Assembly: GCA_951812925.1 (NCBI GenBank)
Contig: OX638370.1
Coordinates: 114,714,897 to 114,778,896, forward strand
Origin: Calliopum simillimum
Taxonomy: Eukaryota; Arthropoda; Insecta; Diptera; Lauxaniidae
Direction: 5' to 3'
Length of the DNA: 64,000 bases
A program made the translations under genes and the position numbers. Shown here in pieces: positions 25,601 through 37,249 of this stretch. The notes beneath the pieces were generated by a model. It did no database searches, had not been told where the DNA came from, and saw only the letters and a list, made by a program, of their open reading frames with translations. The number at the start of each line of letters is the position of its first letter. Position 1 is the stretch's first letter.

Positions 25601-27770
25601 TTACTTTTGATATCAGAAATAAAAAAACTTTCTCATTTAAATGCAGATTTAATAACGTCGTTGACTTCTAAAAGCTTTATTTGTGTAAAAATATGCAAAT
25701 TAGTTACGAGAATATATGTAGAACATATAAGGTAACTGCAAAGAAAAGTAAAAAATTTGCCACATTAAAATATTAAGTATATGCAATAAAATAATATGAA
25801 TTTTATACTGAAAAAATAATAATAATAATAAATGTTGCATATTTCTCGGCACTTCATAAAAGCTAAGCTAGCATGAAATTACTGTTATGTATTTGCAAAT
25901 TGTCTCTCAACGTACATTCATGCTGCAGCATTTTTTCCTATAAAAAATTTATATTATATAATGACTGGCTGTAATATTTGATATAATTTACGATATAAGC
26001 CAACAGAGTAAAAAATAAAAAGCAAATACCCAACAAAAAACAATACAATGCGGGTACCTATACATGTATAATTTCGTCTGGCGCACCATAGGTTGTTAGC
26101 ACTTAAAAGTATGCAACCCAAAATAAAGAATGAAAATGAAAAAACAAAATTGTAAAACTTTAGAAACTTTTGTACACAAAAGAGAAAACGCAAAAAACTG
26201 TGTGTTTAGTAGAAGTAAAGAAGCCAAATAAAGAGAAAACAAAAAAAGGAAAAAAAGAATGTTTGCAAAGAAAAAAGAAAATGATACAAAAATGATACAA
26301 AAAACTAGTGCAAATACAAACTGTTTTAGGGCAAAAAGAAATACCAGGAGCTAACAATTTAAAATAAAGCAAAACATACCACATAAATCATAAAAAATTT
26401 GGAAATTCACTCCATAGCTCATATTAAGTTTAAGTAAATTTCAATTTGAAAAATGTTCACCATAGTGTTGGTAACAGAAATATCTACATATATGTATAAC
26501 ACTACACAGTCAAACACAACAGAAGCATGCTTTTGTGTTGGTGGCAAAATTTTTTATATTCCAGCTGTGCGCATAAATTTCACAACAAAAAATAACTTTT
26601 GCTATTAAAAGTTATGATTTCGAATTTTTTTTTTTTTAGTGAAAAAAGTGTCAGCTCCTTGCATCATATAATATATATTCGCTTGTACTCATATTTTTAT
26701 TTTTTATATTTTTATAGTATCATGAACTTTTATGTCTAACGCTTTGTGTCCACAAAAAAAAGGACACATAAGAAGTCGTTTTTTTTTTATTGCACACCGT
26801 TCGTTTTTATTGTGCACAAGTTCAAGTTCAAACCAGTCATGTTCAGACTACCTTGGGAATTTACCTATACTTATGCGTATGAAGAATTTAAAAACTGAGA
26901 GCGCCATATTCATCAATTTACCCATTTTAATATGCTATAAATAGTACTAACAAAAATAATTTATTCGAAATAAATTAAAGAAAAAAAAAAAAATATACGG
27001 AAATCATCTATGATGAATTTTGAACCAAATATGTTATTTTGTGAAACAAAAATAGCACAGCCAAGCTAGGTAAACATATCTTATTTTGATGAACATAACC
27101 CAATTTTGATGGGACACAGCCCATTTTGTTCGTAATTAAATTTGAATGCAAACCAACACTTTGGACATATGCGTTTTTCCCTTATTTTCTTTTATTCCTC
27201 CATGAATCCCTCATAAACCTATAAAATTCATAAAACTGTTTTAAAATTTGTACTCAAAAATGGAAAATAATGATTCTGCGGTGATTTTCGGGCTAATTGA
27301 AACTGAATATTATGTTAGAAAACTGAAAAATTTAAAATGGCGCCAGAAAATTGTGCATATTTTTTACCTTTCAGGACCAATGGCACATCAGTTTTTCAAA
27401 CTTGAAATAAAAACAAAATTAAGTTCAAAAACACATTTCAATATATGTAAATGATATATCGCTTAGCATGAATCTGGACAAAAAATTTACAAAATTTCCA
27501 TCGGTTTAGGAGCGGTCGGATAGGGTTAATGCAATGGAAAGAGAGACTCCCAATGTATGTATGTATTCTCGTTTCACTCCTAGGAGGAGCATAGCGGCAT
27601 ATGGACTCTCTATAGCAATGTCATTTAAATTTCTACCTTTTTATGTGCGTTTTTTTCATAGCAAAACAATAATCAAAAATTGTCCTCAAATGAGGACATT
27701 TCAAAAGTTTTATTTACAGCATTTTAGAACTTGTTTCTTCAAAGCTTTTTAGCAGGAATGTGTTATGTAC
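22645..27770. other. Long AT-rich non-coding stretch
   Basis: T-rich and A-rich runs, an ATA microsatellite at about 25818-25832, and vaguely repeated text at 24240-25330 (for example TACTTTTGAGTCGATTTCGG). I find no coding exon, RNA gene or defined element ends. The open frames in this range look like chance frames. Confidence 0.45.
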
Positions 27771-27776
27771 GCCTAA

Positions 27777-27903
27777 GGGCCAATTTCACAATGTTCAGTT
27801 AAGCTTTAACTGGAACTTTAACTGGCACTTTGACATAAAATTTCATACAAAATTTTTATTTATCTGAACGTTAAATTTTAACTGAACATTGTGAAATTGG
27901 CCC
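27777..27903. mobile_element. PIF/Harbinger-like MITE, 127 bases
   Basis: Inverted ends GGGCCAATTTCACAATGTTC and its perfect complement, with TAA on both sides (27774-27776, 27904-27906). The arms of about 26 bases are identical. The interior repeats 'TTAACTGGAACTTTAACTGG'. A three-base TAA duplication and GGGCC ends fit PIF/Harbinger. The perfect arms suggest a recent insertion. Confidence 0.88.
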
Positions 27904-27909
27904 TAAGTC

Positions 27910-30605
27910 AGTTATTTAGTCATTGTATTTCATCTTAGGATTTAAGAAGTTAAAGCTAGAGATGAATATGTTTCAATATTTTCTAAAAAACCAAATTGAA
28001 AAATGTAGCTTCTAAATGAGTAGCACCTAAATTTTATTGGAAAATTTTAATTTTCTTTTATTTTTTTTTTGTTTATGGAAAAATAAATTCTAAGTTAATA
28101 TTTGCATTGACTTAAGCTGCAAAGGTTTAAATTCTGCTTAAAATAGCAAAAAAATAAGTGATTTTTTTTTCCAGTAAATAGGATTACTTTGCTATGTACC
28201 TAATAAAGAAATATTTATTTCCTGAAAGATCCAAACGTAATGACAACATTTCTTGGAAATTCGACAAAAGCTGCATAACATCAGCGCAACTTGTGAAACT
28301 TTTGAAATTGTATTTCCACGAAACAAGTACCTAATACTGATTTAAGACACAAAATCAAATAAAATAGATTTTCATGGACATAATTAACTTCAGTATTGTT
28401 TTCCATGTATCTAATATAATAAAAAACAAACAAATATTTCTGTTTTTTCAACATTTTGGTAAGAAAAAATATTTAACGAAAGTCTGCTTTGCCTTATAAA
28501 ACTTACAAAATTCTTTGAAGAACTCCAGATTTTATTAAAGCTGAATGCCAATTAGACCTTGACTAGTTTTAGTTGTTCCGAGCTATTTTTTTACTTATTT
28601 TTTGCATAAAAAGCTTATAACTTAAATCAATGACGCAGAAAGAACATTTAAATATTTTTTTGATATCAATTTACTTAAAAAATCAAATAAAAGCCACTTA
28701 CTGCCATTAAACTTAAGTGAATAATAATAAAATTAAAGAAAATGACAAAAGTATAAAATCAATAAAATTTAACAAGAGCTCTCTCTACGCTATAAATTTC
28801 AAATAAACTAGTACGTGCACGTGTGTAAACATTTATATATTGTATATAAGTGTGTATACTCTCATAGAATCATGTACATTTAGCTGAAGCTTGACTCCTT
28901 CATACAAAATTGTTCCCTTCAAAAACGACAAAATCTTTGGGGAATACAAAACATGAGCGCAAGCAAGAAAAATTGTCCCAGCAGCAGCTAGTAAGACATC
29001 GTCATTTGTCACAAAGGCATTTAATACCTCAAAATAAATACAAAAAAAAGAGCAGTGCTAAAATGGAATGATAATAGCTAAATGCGATTAAGGCGAAAAA
29101 GGGGCAACTCCATGAAAACAAAGAATATAATTTTTTTGTGAAATTTAAGTTATTATAATTTGATACAAAAATGCAACCAAAATATTGTTCACTTTCTACT
29201 TAGCGGTATCCTTGATCAGAACACGCTCATTTTGTAAAAAGTTTATGGATGCTACTGTAGGCAATATTGTTACTTATCGAATTGTATTGGTGCACTTCAA
29301 ATAGTTTGGCTGCAATTAATTTCTTTGCTTTTTTTTTAAAAAATCCTTTCAGAAAAGCTTTTTATTTTTTTTTTGTATGGAGGTCGATACCAACCAGCCT
29401 TCTAATCAAAACACGCCTACAAAAGATCTCACTCAGCCTTGATACTCATACTACAAGTAGGTCAGTCATCCGCTGGCTATTTATCTATAAGACTTCGTTT
29501 TGTGCAACTGTACAATATTCTACTACATTTAATTGCCACAAAAAGCCAGTCAAATTCATTTATGGAATATCCCACAAAAAAAATATTTTCTTTTTCCACA
29601 AATGCTGCACGGTGAAATAAAGGAAAAGGAATTTCACATCTTTTAGCTCGCTAGAGCACTAAAATATTGACAACATTTATTGTATTCTGCACGTGAAAAG
29701 CATTAAAACAACAACAAAAAAAAGCTTGGAGGAAATCACACACACATACATACACACAATAAATAAATAAAGAAAAAAGTGTTAAAATGTAAACAGCGGA
29801 AATATTGTCAGGGTATCACTCCAACGTTAAGCTGCTGCTCACAGGTACACAAAAAAGCGCCAAAGTAAACGATTCCACTACTACTACTAGGTATTGACAA
29901 ACCGCAACAACAACAGCAATGAAAATAACAATACAAAAGCAACAACAGCAAGAAAAACAACAAATATAAAATTTAAGAAAAAGCAAATGCTTTTTGTGTG
30001 ACACATTGACAGACCAACATTTGTTTTTCATCACTTTGGCACAAGGATTTTACTTTTCGGTTGTTGGTATTTACTCCTTGCTGTATATGTGTATGTATGT
30101 GTCACTGCCATTTTGGTTGTTTGGAAAATTGGCCTGAAGGGATTTTCAAATGTGATGTGTTAACATACAATGGGTTCGCAAGGTTATTGGTACACTTAAA
30201 CAGCAAGTTGTATACAGTTGTATTTGGTTTTTATTCCTTCAAATCTACCAGCTGTTCTTTATATTTTGTTTTTTTGAGACAACATTTTCGACACGTGTCA
30301 AGTATTGCGTTTATTGCTATTAATTTTTCGTAGTTTTCCGCTAAATTTGTTTGTTTGTGCAGTTGAATTTGTTAGTTTTCAAAAAGATGAGTTGCTTTTT
30401 TTGTTGAATTTTGTTTGCTCCTGTATAATTTATCTATTATTCTCCAGTAAAAGTAACTTTTGAGATTTGAGTCAACAAAAAAAAAAAAAAAAAAAAAATA
30501 AAAATAAAAATTGAATGAACTTTTGAGGTGATTATCTAAAACATCCGAAAAAAGAAAACAATCAAAAATAAAAACATAAAAAAAACCATCTAAAAATAAA
30601 ACCAT
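27910..30605. other. AT-rich non-coding DNA, nothing recognised
   Basis: No element ends, coding exons or RNA genes that I can support. CA-rich microsatellite-like text at about 29735-29760. Confidence 0.45.
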
Positions 30606-30609
30606 TCAA

Positions 30610-30830
30610 TAAAAAATATCTAATAAAAAAAAAATGTACAAAAATAAAAACATAAAAAAAAAACATCCAAGGACATCCAAACAAAAATCGTCCGAAAATA
30701 AAAACATCCAAAAACGAAAACAACCAAAAATATAAACATCCACAAAAATAAAAACATCCCAATTAAAAAACATCCAAAAATCCATAAATAAAAACATCCA
30801 AAAAAAAACATCCAAAACAATAATTATATC
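30610..30830. repeat. Short A-rich tandem repeat (ACATCC unit)
   Basis: About ten copies of a 15-20 base unit like AAAAATAAAAACATCCAAA. The phenylalanine-rich frames on the minus strand are an artefact of this repeat. Confidence 0.8.
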
Positions 30831-30839
30831 TCGCCTTTG

Positions 30840-31150
30840 TCAATGACTTTGAAAAACTTCAAGCGGAAAACACAACCAATGCAACGAATCTATGGTGGTT
30901 CCAAAGAAGAGCTGTTATCAACATAAGGTGGTTACTAGTTATGCTTCTTCCAATGAAGAAGAAGAATATGTTTTATTCCAAGATCTGCGTTAGATTTGGA
31001 GATGATTGGATCAAAGGCGTAATGTGCCGTATGTGGTCATATGAAACATGCAAATTTATACGAAAACATGCAAGAATTCTGGCAAAAAAAAAACTTAAAA
31101 GCCTCCTAGGGTGCCAAATCATCCGTAGTATTGGATGATTTGACACTTTA
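30840..31150 (+). pseudogene. Second copy of the decayed transposase tail
   Basis: It aligns with 3300-3585 ('TTCAAGCGGAAAACACAACC', 'GGTGGTTCCAAAGAAGAG', 'AATGTGCCGTATGTGGTCAT'). One frame shows C-x2-M-W-S-Y-E-x-C, like the Cys-rich tail of pogo-type transposases, with stops before it. At its end is a near-palindrome, GTGCCAAATCATCC ... GGATGATTTGACAC (31110-31145). Confidence 0.4.
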
Positions 31151-31269
31151 TAGCATTTTTTTTTAAATGGAAAAAAACATATTTGCAATAATTTTGAATT
31201 TAGTTGAGGTACTGATTTTTGTCTTAAATGAATTAAAGAACGAATTTCTGTTTAGTTTTTTCAAAAATG

Positions 31270-31620
31270 TGTTTTCATTTTGGTTTTATATCAGTTCAAC
31301 AAAAAAGGTGCCACACCTCCGGGGTTTACCTTACCTTTACAAATTTTGTTACGCTGAATCCTAATTCAAGGTCAGAATTGCACATATATTGCACGTATAT
31401 ATACCTGGAAGATTTTGAGATATTCTGGATTGAAATTACAGAAAACGCTGTTTTCAGGCTTCTGTCACAGTTCCAGAAAATGGTGTAACTGCATTTTTAT
31501 AATGGCATCAAATAGCCCTAATCTTCCTTATTAAACTATACCTTTAAGCTTTTCCAATTGAACTCAAATTTTCCGTGGTTTTCAAGTTATCACATCTGGA
31601 GCGAAGAATCAATTTAGGTC
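31270..31620 (+). mobile_element. Fragment related to piggyBac-like MITE P1
   Basis: It shares text with P1, most clearly ATGGCATCAAATAGCCCTAA followed by 'CCAATTGAA' and 'AAGTTATCAC' in the same order, but without the CCCTTTC ends. It is an older or different subfamily. A third relative is at 41270-41540. Confidence 0.55.
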
Positions 31621-31624
31621 AATA

Positions 31625-33540
31625 ACACGCTTTAAAATTGTATGCCTTTACTTCAATGGTAGATAACTCAGATAGAAAGAGTCTAATCGGAAAAATTTAT
31701 AAATTGATAAAGAAAATGCCATTATAAAACAAAACTATGCCTTTTCCGGATTTGAAATCAACGTCGAAAGGAAGACAGTCAAAATTAGAGTAAAATTAGA
31801 TATTTAAGTCTGTGATTTCAAGAACTCTCAATCCCATTTAGATTGCCAGGTTAAGGTATAAATTTGATTTCAGTTATATTTTTTTTTTTTAATTAACACA
31901 TCTTTGTGAAAGAAAACCTTAAACAAGGACCTAGTGACTGAAATATGAGAAAATGCATCCTTGTCTATAAAACTGAATGATGAAATGTGTCACGAGAAGA
32001 AGTTTCAGTTCAAAAATTGGTACGGAATACTTAATTGTATCGTGTTCTTGGAGCTTATGACATAATATTGGTGAAATTCTGTTTGCTTTCTTGACTCTTG
32101 TTGTATTAATAATATGCAGAAATGTTTAGTCAAGTCCTTTAGAAGTACCAATAGTTATGCTTTTGGAATCCTCAACTTGGGATAATACTTAAAACATATT
32201 TTTTAGTTTTAGTTTCATTCCGATCACCACATACGTCTTTTCTTTGTAAAGTTTACCATTCAAAAGAAAACTAGTTTCAGAGTCACAAACTCAATCAGAT
32301 ATATCGATACATCCAACCTTAAAGTGTGTAAGTCAAGGTACCAACTTTTCATGGGACAATGATTTTCAAAATTTGCGTATTAGACTCTTTCTTGTGTCAA
32401 ACTTTGATATCTCTAGCTTGAAATTTGAAGTGCTGGGAACAATTTTTGAAGTTACAACCTACGTATATTTTAGTTAGATCTCCATGCAAAAACTTGGCAA
32501 CTTTAGTTGATAACTCATACACGGGACAAAAATAAAAAATTGCGTTGGTAACTTGACTTACAAAGATATTAGTTAATTTTTCTATAAAAATCAGTGGTTG
32601 TAAGTCCCACGTACCAACGTAATGTCCGTAGAATATTTTTTAATTGTAGTTGGCAAGTTAAGTTACCAACAGAATATAAGTTGTAAATAGAGTTACAACT
32701 CATATGTATTCATTTTTATCCAAATTAAAAGTTGAAAGTGTTAATATCTCTGTTAATCAATTTGGAATAGTGACAACGATTTAATAGTCCAAAAACCTTT
32801 ATTTGGACTACAGATTTCCAAAGTATTTATTCAATTTTTGTTTTTGGTTTTCTTGTTTTAACGAAAACAAGACAAAAATGATCATAACTAAAAACTACGA
32901 TTTTCGAGATACCAACGTTTACGTTGGACATATCGATATATATTTGTAAATGTGGTTTGGCAACGGACGGAAGCTCTGATTTGAAATAAAAAAAACTTTG
33001 GCTTCACTAGGTCTTGTCGTAATCTATAATATAAAAGAAAACTCTTCAAATGGTATGTGAAATATGTTTTTTTTTAGCTGTACTACATACAAGGAGTGCA
33101 TATTCGACATATTACTCTACTGTAAATTCTAAAACTACACTTTGGATAAGTCTTGTCCACACAGGAAACACAGATGCAGAAAAATGTGACACCGTGTGAA
33201 AGCAAAAGATGTGTAAAAAATCAGCGCGCTGCATGTTAAAAAACAAATGAAGGATCGAAATAAATATTTATGATTTTTTGAAGTAGTAGGATGTATATTC
33301 TCATAACTTCTGGTGCACTGAGAATGGTCGCCTATTGTTATTGTTAATATAGTCTAACTAAACTTTTGACCCATACCACGTGTTTAACAATTTAACTGGT
33401 CATATATTTGCAATTGGCTACGAAAACTTCAAAAAAACAAAAAACACTTGAAAGCTTGGCCTTGAGTTAACTAATTTGTTTCGCATATGCTGCTTTCCGT
33501 TACTATATTGTTTTCAAACAATTAAAATCTATTTAGTTTC
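31625..33540. other. Non-coding DNA with repeated TACCAAC words
   Basis: Between 32328 and 32950 a word like GTAAGTCAAGKTACCAAC appears at 32328-32345, inverted at 32544-32561, and in variants near 32600, 32650 and 32915. The sequence has the style of the other non-autonomous elements here, but I could not find its ends. No coding exon is seen. Confidence 0.4.
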
Positions 33541-33553
33541 AAACGATTTCACA

Positions 33554-33567
33554 GTACTGCGCAGTAC
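33554..33567. promoter_or_regulatory. Palindrome upstream of gene A2
   Basis: GTACTGCGCAGTAC is a perfect 14-base palindrome about 50 bases before the A2 TATA box. A dimeric regulator could bind it, but no family is implied. Confidence 0.35.
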
Positions 33568-33615
33568 CTTTATTAGAGCGCCAAAAAAGTGATTATTCAT
33601 ATGAGCATACCTACT

Positions 33616-33654
33616 TATATATATCCCAAAAAAAGTTGACTTTCCCAATCAGTT
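33616..33654 (+). promoter_or_regulatory. Core promoter of gene A2 (TATA + Inr)
   Basis: TATATATATCC from 33616 and TCAGTT at 33649-33654, 35 bases from TATA start to initiator A. The same TATATATATCC begins the A3 promoter, and the two share 'TTTTACAA(G/A)ATTTC' just after the initiator. Confidence 0.78.
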
Positions 33655-33696
33655 TTTATTTTACAAGATTTCAGTTCTGTTCTGTTTCTGTTTAAA

Positions 33697-34142
33697 ATGA
33701 AATTCGCTGTAATATTCTTCGCTATTGTGCTACTGACTGAAATAATCTATGGCAGTGATAAATTTTCGAGCACATATATTGGCGACCCTGACAAGAAAGG
33801 TGATCTTCTTAAAGCAGAAAAAGTGTGGTATCCATGTTGTAAATATGGAGGCATACCAACAAAAAAATTGTATTTAACGGTCCAGAAGGTAAAAGAGTTT
33901 GAAATTATTTTCTTTTACTAGTTTTATTTAACAAAATATTTTAGGATGGTACAATCGCAGTTATCAACTATATTGAGCTATTAGGATCAATGGAAAAACA
34001 TTTTGTAAATGCGACTTATAAGCTCGAAGCTCCATTTATATGGGGCTTATCATCATCCGTTAATTTAACGCTCGTAAATAAACCTATGTTTGGCATAGAT
34101 ATGAGAGTTCTCATTTACGGGTTCATTTTAGATCCAGTATAA
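33697..34142 (+). CDS. Gene A2: small secreted MBF2-like protein
   Basis: Exons 33697..33888 and 33945..34142 with a 56-base GT-AG intron; 129 residues. Residues 1-19 (MKFAVIFFAIVLLTEIIYG) are a signal peptide. The order of blocks is as in A1: 'GDPDKKGDLLKAEKVW', then 'INYIELLGS' at the start of exon 2, then 'FGIDMRVLIYG' near the C-terminus. Unlike A1 it has a double cysteine ('YPCCKYGG') in the mature chain and two N-glycosylation sequons (NAT, NLT). The frame, splice position and phase (between codons) match A1 and A3. The family name is from pattern memory. The gene is intact by inspection and has a clean promoter. Confidence 0.85.
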
Positions 34143-34244
34143 TTTTCAGGAAACTATTATTGTTTTTATTTTTTTTTACAAATGAATATTTAATTGTCAT
34201 TTTTAATATGACACATTTGTCAGATTTTCAAAACATTTTATTTC

Positions 34245-34250
34245 AATAAA
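34245..34250 (+). terminator. Poly(A) signal AATAAA for A2
   Basis: AATAAA lies about 100 bases after the A2 stop codon, within TTTCAATAAAGCACTTG. Confidence 0.6.
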
Positions 34251-35574
34251 GCACTTGCATAAATAGCTAGTTTCATTTAATTATTTCCGAGACACAAGTT
34301 TTAAATACCCCTAAGGCATTGTTTTAACTTTCATTAAACGAAATTTCTGACATTCAGTCACTTAATATTAGTTACCCTGCAGACAATGTTTTCTTTTTTT
34401 GACTCTTATAAACTATTTACTGAGAAGTCTAGCTCTCATACTTCTGCAGGTAACGAAAATGCAAAATAGGTTAGATTCGTAAATATAAAAGAGAAGATAT
34501 CGGAAAATCAAAATATTGCTGTAAAAAGTTGTTTCGTTCTTCGTGCTTGGGCTTTTCCAATACATGTCTATAATGGATTTGCATAGCTCCAAACAAATCC
34601 AGCTGCAATGGTTATGTGCGTCTTGCAGAAAAATATCTCATTTGAAGTTTTTTTTAGAGACAAGAATACTTGAAGGAAAGCTTAAACGATTTGAATTCAA
34701 AATATGAAGGTGGTGGTGAAAACTTATTTATTTCACTAGTCTTTGCGTGGCCGGCGACCGGTGAACAACAGCGGCAGCAGCAGTAAGCAGAAGTAGCAGA
34801 CAAAGCGGCAAGCAGCAAGAAAGCAAGGTGTTTGATAAATAGTAGAATTGGGGAGTAGTAGCGTAGTACAATGATGAAGAGTCCCACAAATGAGTAGCAC
34901 GATAATATATCAGTTATTTGTGGGTGCGATCTAGTCTAAAATGGAGTCGGGGTATGTAAACAGCAGAGTAGTGAGCGGAATAAGGGATATTTTGTCGCGT
35001 ATAGAAGAGCATTGTAGTCAATAGCATTAGCATAGTATAGGGGGATAGTGCTGGGTGGCGAACAGAGAACCACCGCATTAGATATGGGTGGCCCGATAAT
35101 AAATCAGCTGCTCACGGCTAAGTGGGGGGGAACAGCCTTACGATCAAGCCCGACAATAAATGACTTAGTCGCAGGTGTGCTCTCTCCTCTCTTTCCAAAG
35201 TACAGAGGAGATGCAGAAGGAAAAATATTAGCGTGGTGTGAGAAAAGTAGCCATTGTGTTAGTTGCGAGCAGCCCGATACGATATCAGCTACTCACAATT
35301 AGAGAGTACGCATTCAATAGAATGCGATTGCGTTCAAGAGAAAACCATTGCGTTCGAAAGAATACCATTACGTTAGGTGTGAGCAGCCTTATGATATATC
35401 AGCTATTCACAACTATAGAATACGCTATCAAGAGAATATATTCAGTATTTGGGGAGAGGCAGCTCACTACTACTACACTCAGCTAGGCCATGGCTTGCGG
35501 CGAAGAGAGCGACGCACAGAAGCAGAGAGTGTTGTGAAGTAAAGAGAAGTGTCTTATTTATTATAGTATATTAA

Positions 35575-36590
35575 CCGTTTTCGTGCTTTAAATCGAAAAG
35601 TTAAGTTAAAATTATGAAATTTGGCCCAAAGACTTATTTGATGCCGAGAAATACAAATATGAAAGAAAAATCGAGGTAAGTTGCCTAATGTGGGTGGTAT
35701 GAGGTGTCCAATATATTGGACAATTACTCGCAACGACCATAATTTTTTCAATACATCTTACCAGTTTTCAATTTAATGATGATGTAAGGGTCTAGTTTTA
35801 GTAATTTTTTATATTTATTTTAACATAAAGTAAATTTTCTTTGATAAAATTTTGAAATCAAGAGTAAAACATGAAATATAATAATTTTTTTTTTTTGTGT
35901 AATTCCTGAAAGCAATTCTGGTATTTTTTTACGCAAAGGAGTACATTGCATTTTATACATATAATAAAACAGCTACACCACAGCAGCAGATCCTCAAATC
36001 TGTCGTCAACGTCATCTCCATGATCTGACCATAGAAAGTTTTTTATTTGCTGACATTTCTTATGAAAAACTATATTTTTATACACAATAATACAAAAAAA
36101 TACAACCCTTGAATGCAGTTGTCCAATATAGTGGACACTTATGACTTATACTCTGTAGCCTTTGAAAGCAGTTGTCCAATATATTGGACACCTATAAATT
36201 GCACTCCACAGGATACCTCATACAACTTTTGTAAAATTATTTACCACGAATCTATTGTATAATTTGGTCGAAATGCTCATGAATTTTTTGGAAATGATCC
36301 GAGCCTTAGAAATATGTATTATTTTTATCATAAGATTGCCCATCAAAAAAGCAAAAATATACATTTACTAAAACATGGAAACAATGATTTTTGGCTTTCA
36401 GAATCAATCAACATTTACAAACTTAAAAAACCTTGTTTAACGCTAAAAATCAACATTTACAAACTTAAAAAACCTTGTTTAACGCTAAAAATATGTTGAA
36501 AAGAGAATAGCAAAAATGTAGTGGTAACAGTAGGCTTCGAAACATAGCGGAAGCGATCGTCCAATATATTGGACAAAATCACGGAAAGGG
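35575..36590. mobile_element. piggyBac-like element P3 with palindromic words
   Basis: Flanked by TTAA on both sides (35571-35574, 36591-36594). The ends CCGTTTTCGTGCTTT and AAATCACGGAAAGGG are imperfect complements. 1016 bases, no transposase. The empty site is seen in the related repeat copy at 22571-22574. Inside, TGTCCAATATATTGGACA or a one-base variant occurs four times: 35705-35722, 36120-36137, 36173-36190 and 36559-36574 (16 bases of it). Confidence 0.88.
36406..36490. repeat. Perfect 42-base tandem duplication inside P3
   Basis: The segment starting ATCAACATTTACAAACTTAA and ending 'AACGCTAAAA' is present twice in direct succession without differences, so the duplication is recent. 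Confidence 0.85.
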
Positions 36591-37076
36591 TTAAGTATAT
36601 TGTGAGGTACCGAATAAAAAAATTAAAATGAAGCAAATTTAAAAAACCCCAACCCATAACTTTGAATTTAACCAAGAGGTCGTCCTTTTCTTTTACAAAT
36701 TTTTGTAGCCAAACCGGCGAGCAAAACCGCTGGCAAAAAGGTTTGTTACACTATATAAAAACCATCCAAAAAACCATCAATCCCTCGAATGGAACACTAT
36801 AAGGCAGTCAAGAAGGCATGGTAGACAAAAAATTTACAAAAATTTCGTTGAAGAAGCAAATTGTGAAACTGAGATCATCATTGTGGCATCTACATTTAAC
36901 TCTATGTAATTATCGCGTTTGATGAAAGTGCAATAGGTTTTGTATAAATTTTGAAAATAAAAAAAAAACTAATCTTTTATTAGACATTTTTTCATTTTTC
37001 AAATCGCGAGAAGCACTTGCTTCAAAAATTATTGTTTAAAAATTATGCTGAAAAAAAAAGTTTTTCTTTTACTTAC

Positions 37077-37179
37077 CATTATTGATATTCGCCAATCCAA
37101 AAACTATCAGCATCAACGTTCTCAGCAGACTATTGAAAATCCGATTAAAACGCAGGCAATTTGTTTCCATCATTTTCAT
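37077..37179 (-). CDS. Candidate first coding exon with signal peptide, unidentified gene
   Basis: On the minus strand an ATG at 37179 opens 34 codons ending in '..FGLANINN' plus one base, followed directly by a consensus donor GTAAGT (complement at 37071-37076). The middle, 'LLRTLMLIVFGLA', is hydrophobic with a basic, polar lead, so it reads as a signal peptide or anchor. A phase-1 splice straight after the signal peptide is common in genes for cell-surface and immunoglobulin-type proteins, but no such domain is visible here. The other exons would lie to the left, probably beyond a large intron. A possible upstream acceptor with a TACTAAC branch-like word lies near 37225-37250 on the minus strand. 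It may instead be a chance frame. Confidence 0.42.
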
Positions 37180-37249
37180 GGAGGCTGCTTGTTATAATAT
37201 ATTTGTTGAAACTGCTTGTGTTAAATTATAGTTAGTATAAATCGTTTTA

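Larger units (their letters stand above)
34735..36660 (+). repeat. Interspersed repeat R, copy 2 (split by a piggyBac-like element)
   Basis: It begins near GGCCGGCGACCGGTGAACAA and runs to 35574, then resumes at 36595 ('GTATATTGTGAGG..CGAATAAA'). The word GCCCGATAATAAATCAGCTG recurs in variants at about 34897, 35093, 35150, 35270 and 35386. It is longer than copy 1 at 21985-22640, with extra internal units. The class is unknown; it could be an LTR with repeated regulatory units. Confidence 0.65.

Noticed and set aside
30372..30820. Several overlapping F/W/M-rich minus-strand frames
   Set aside because: They read through the short ACATCC tandem repeat and a poly-A run in different frames; an artefact of the repeat.
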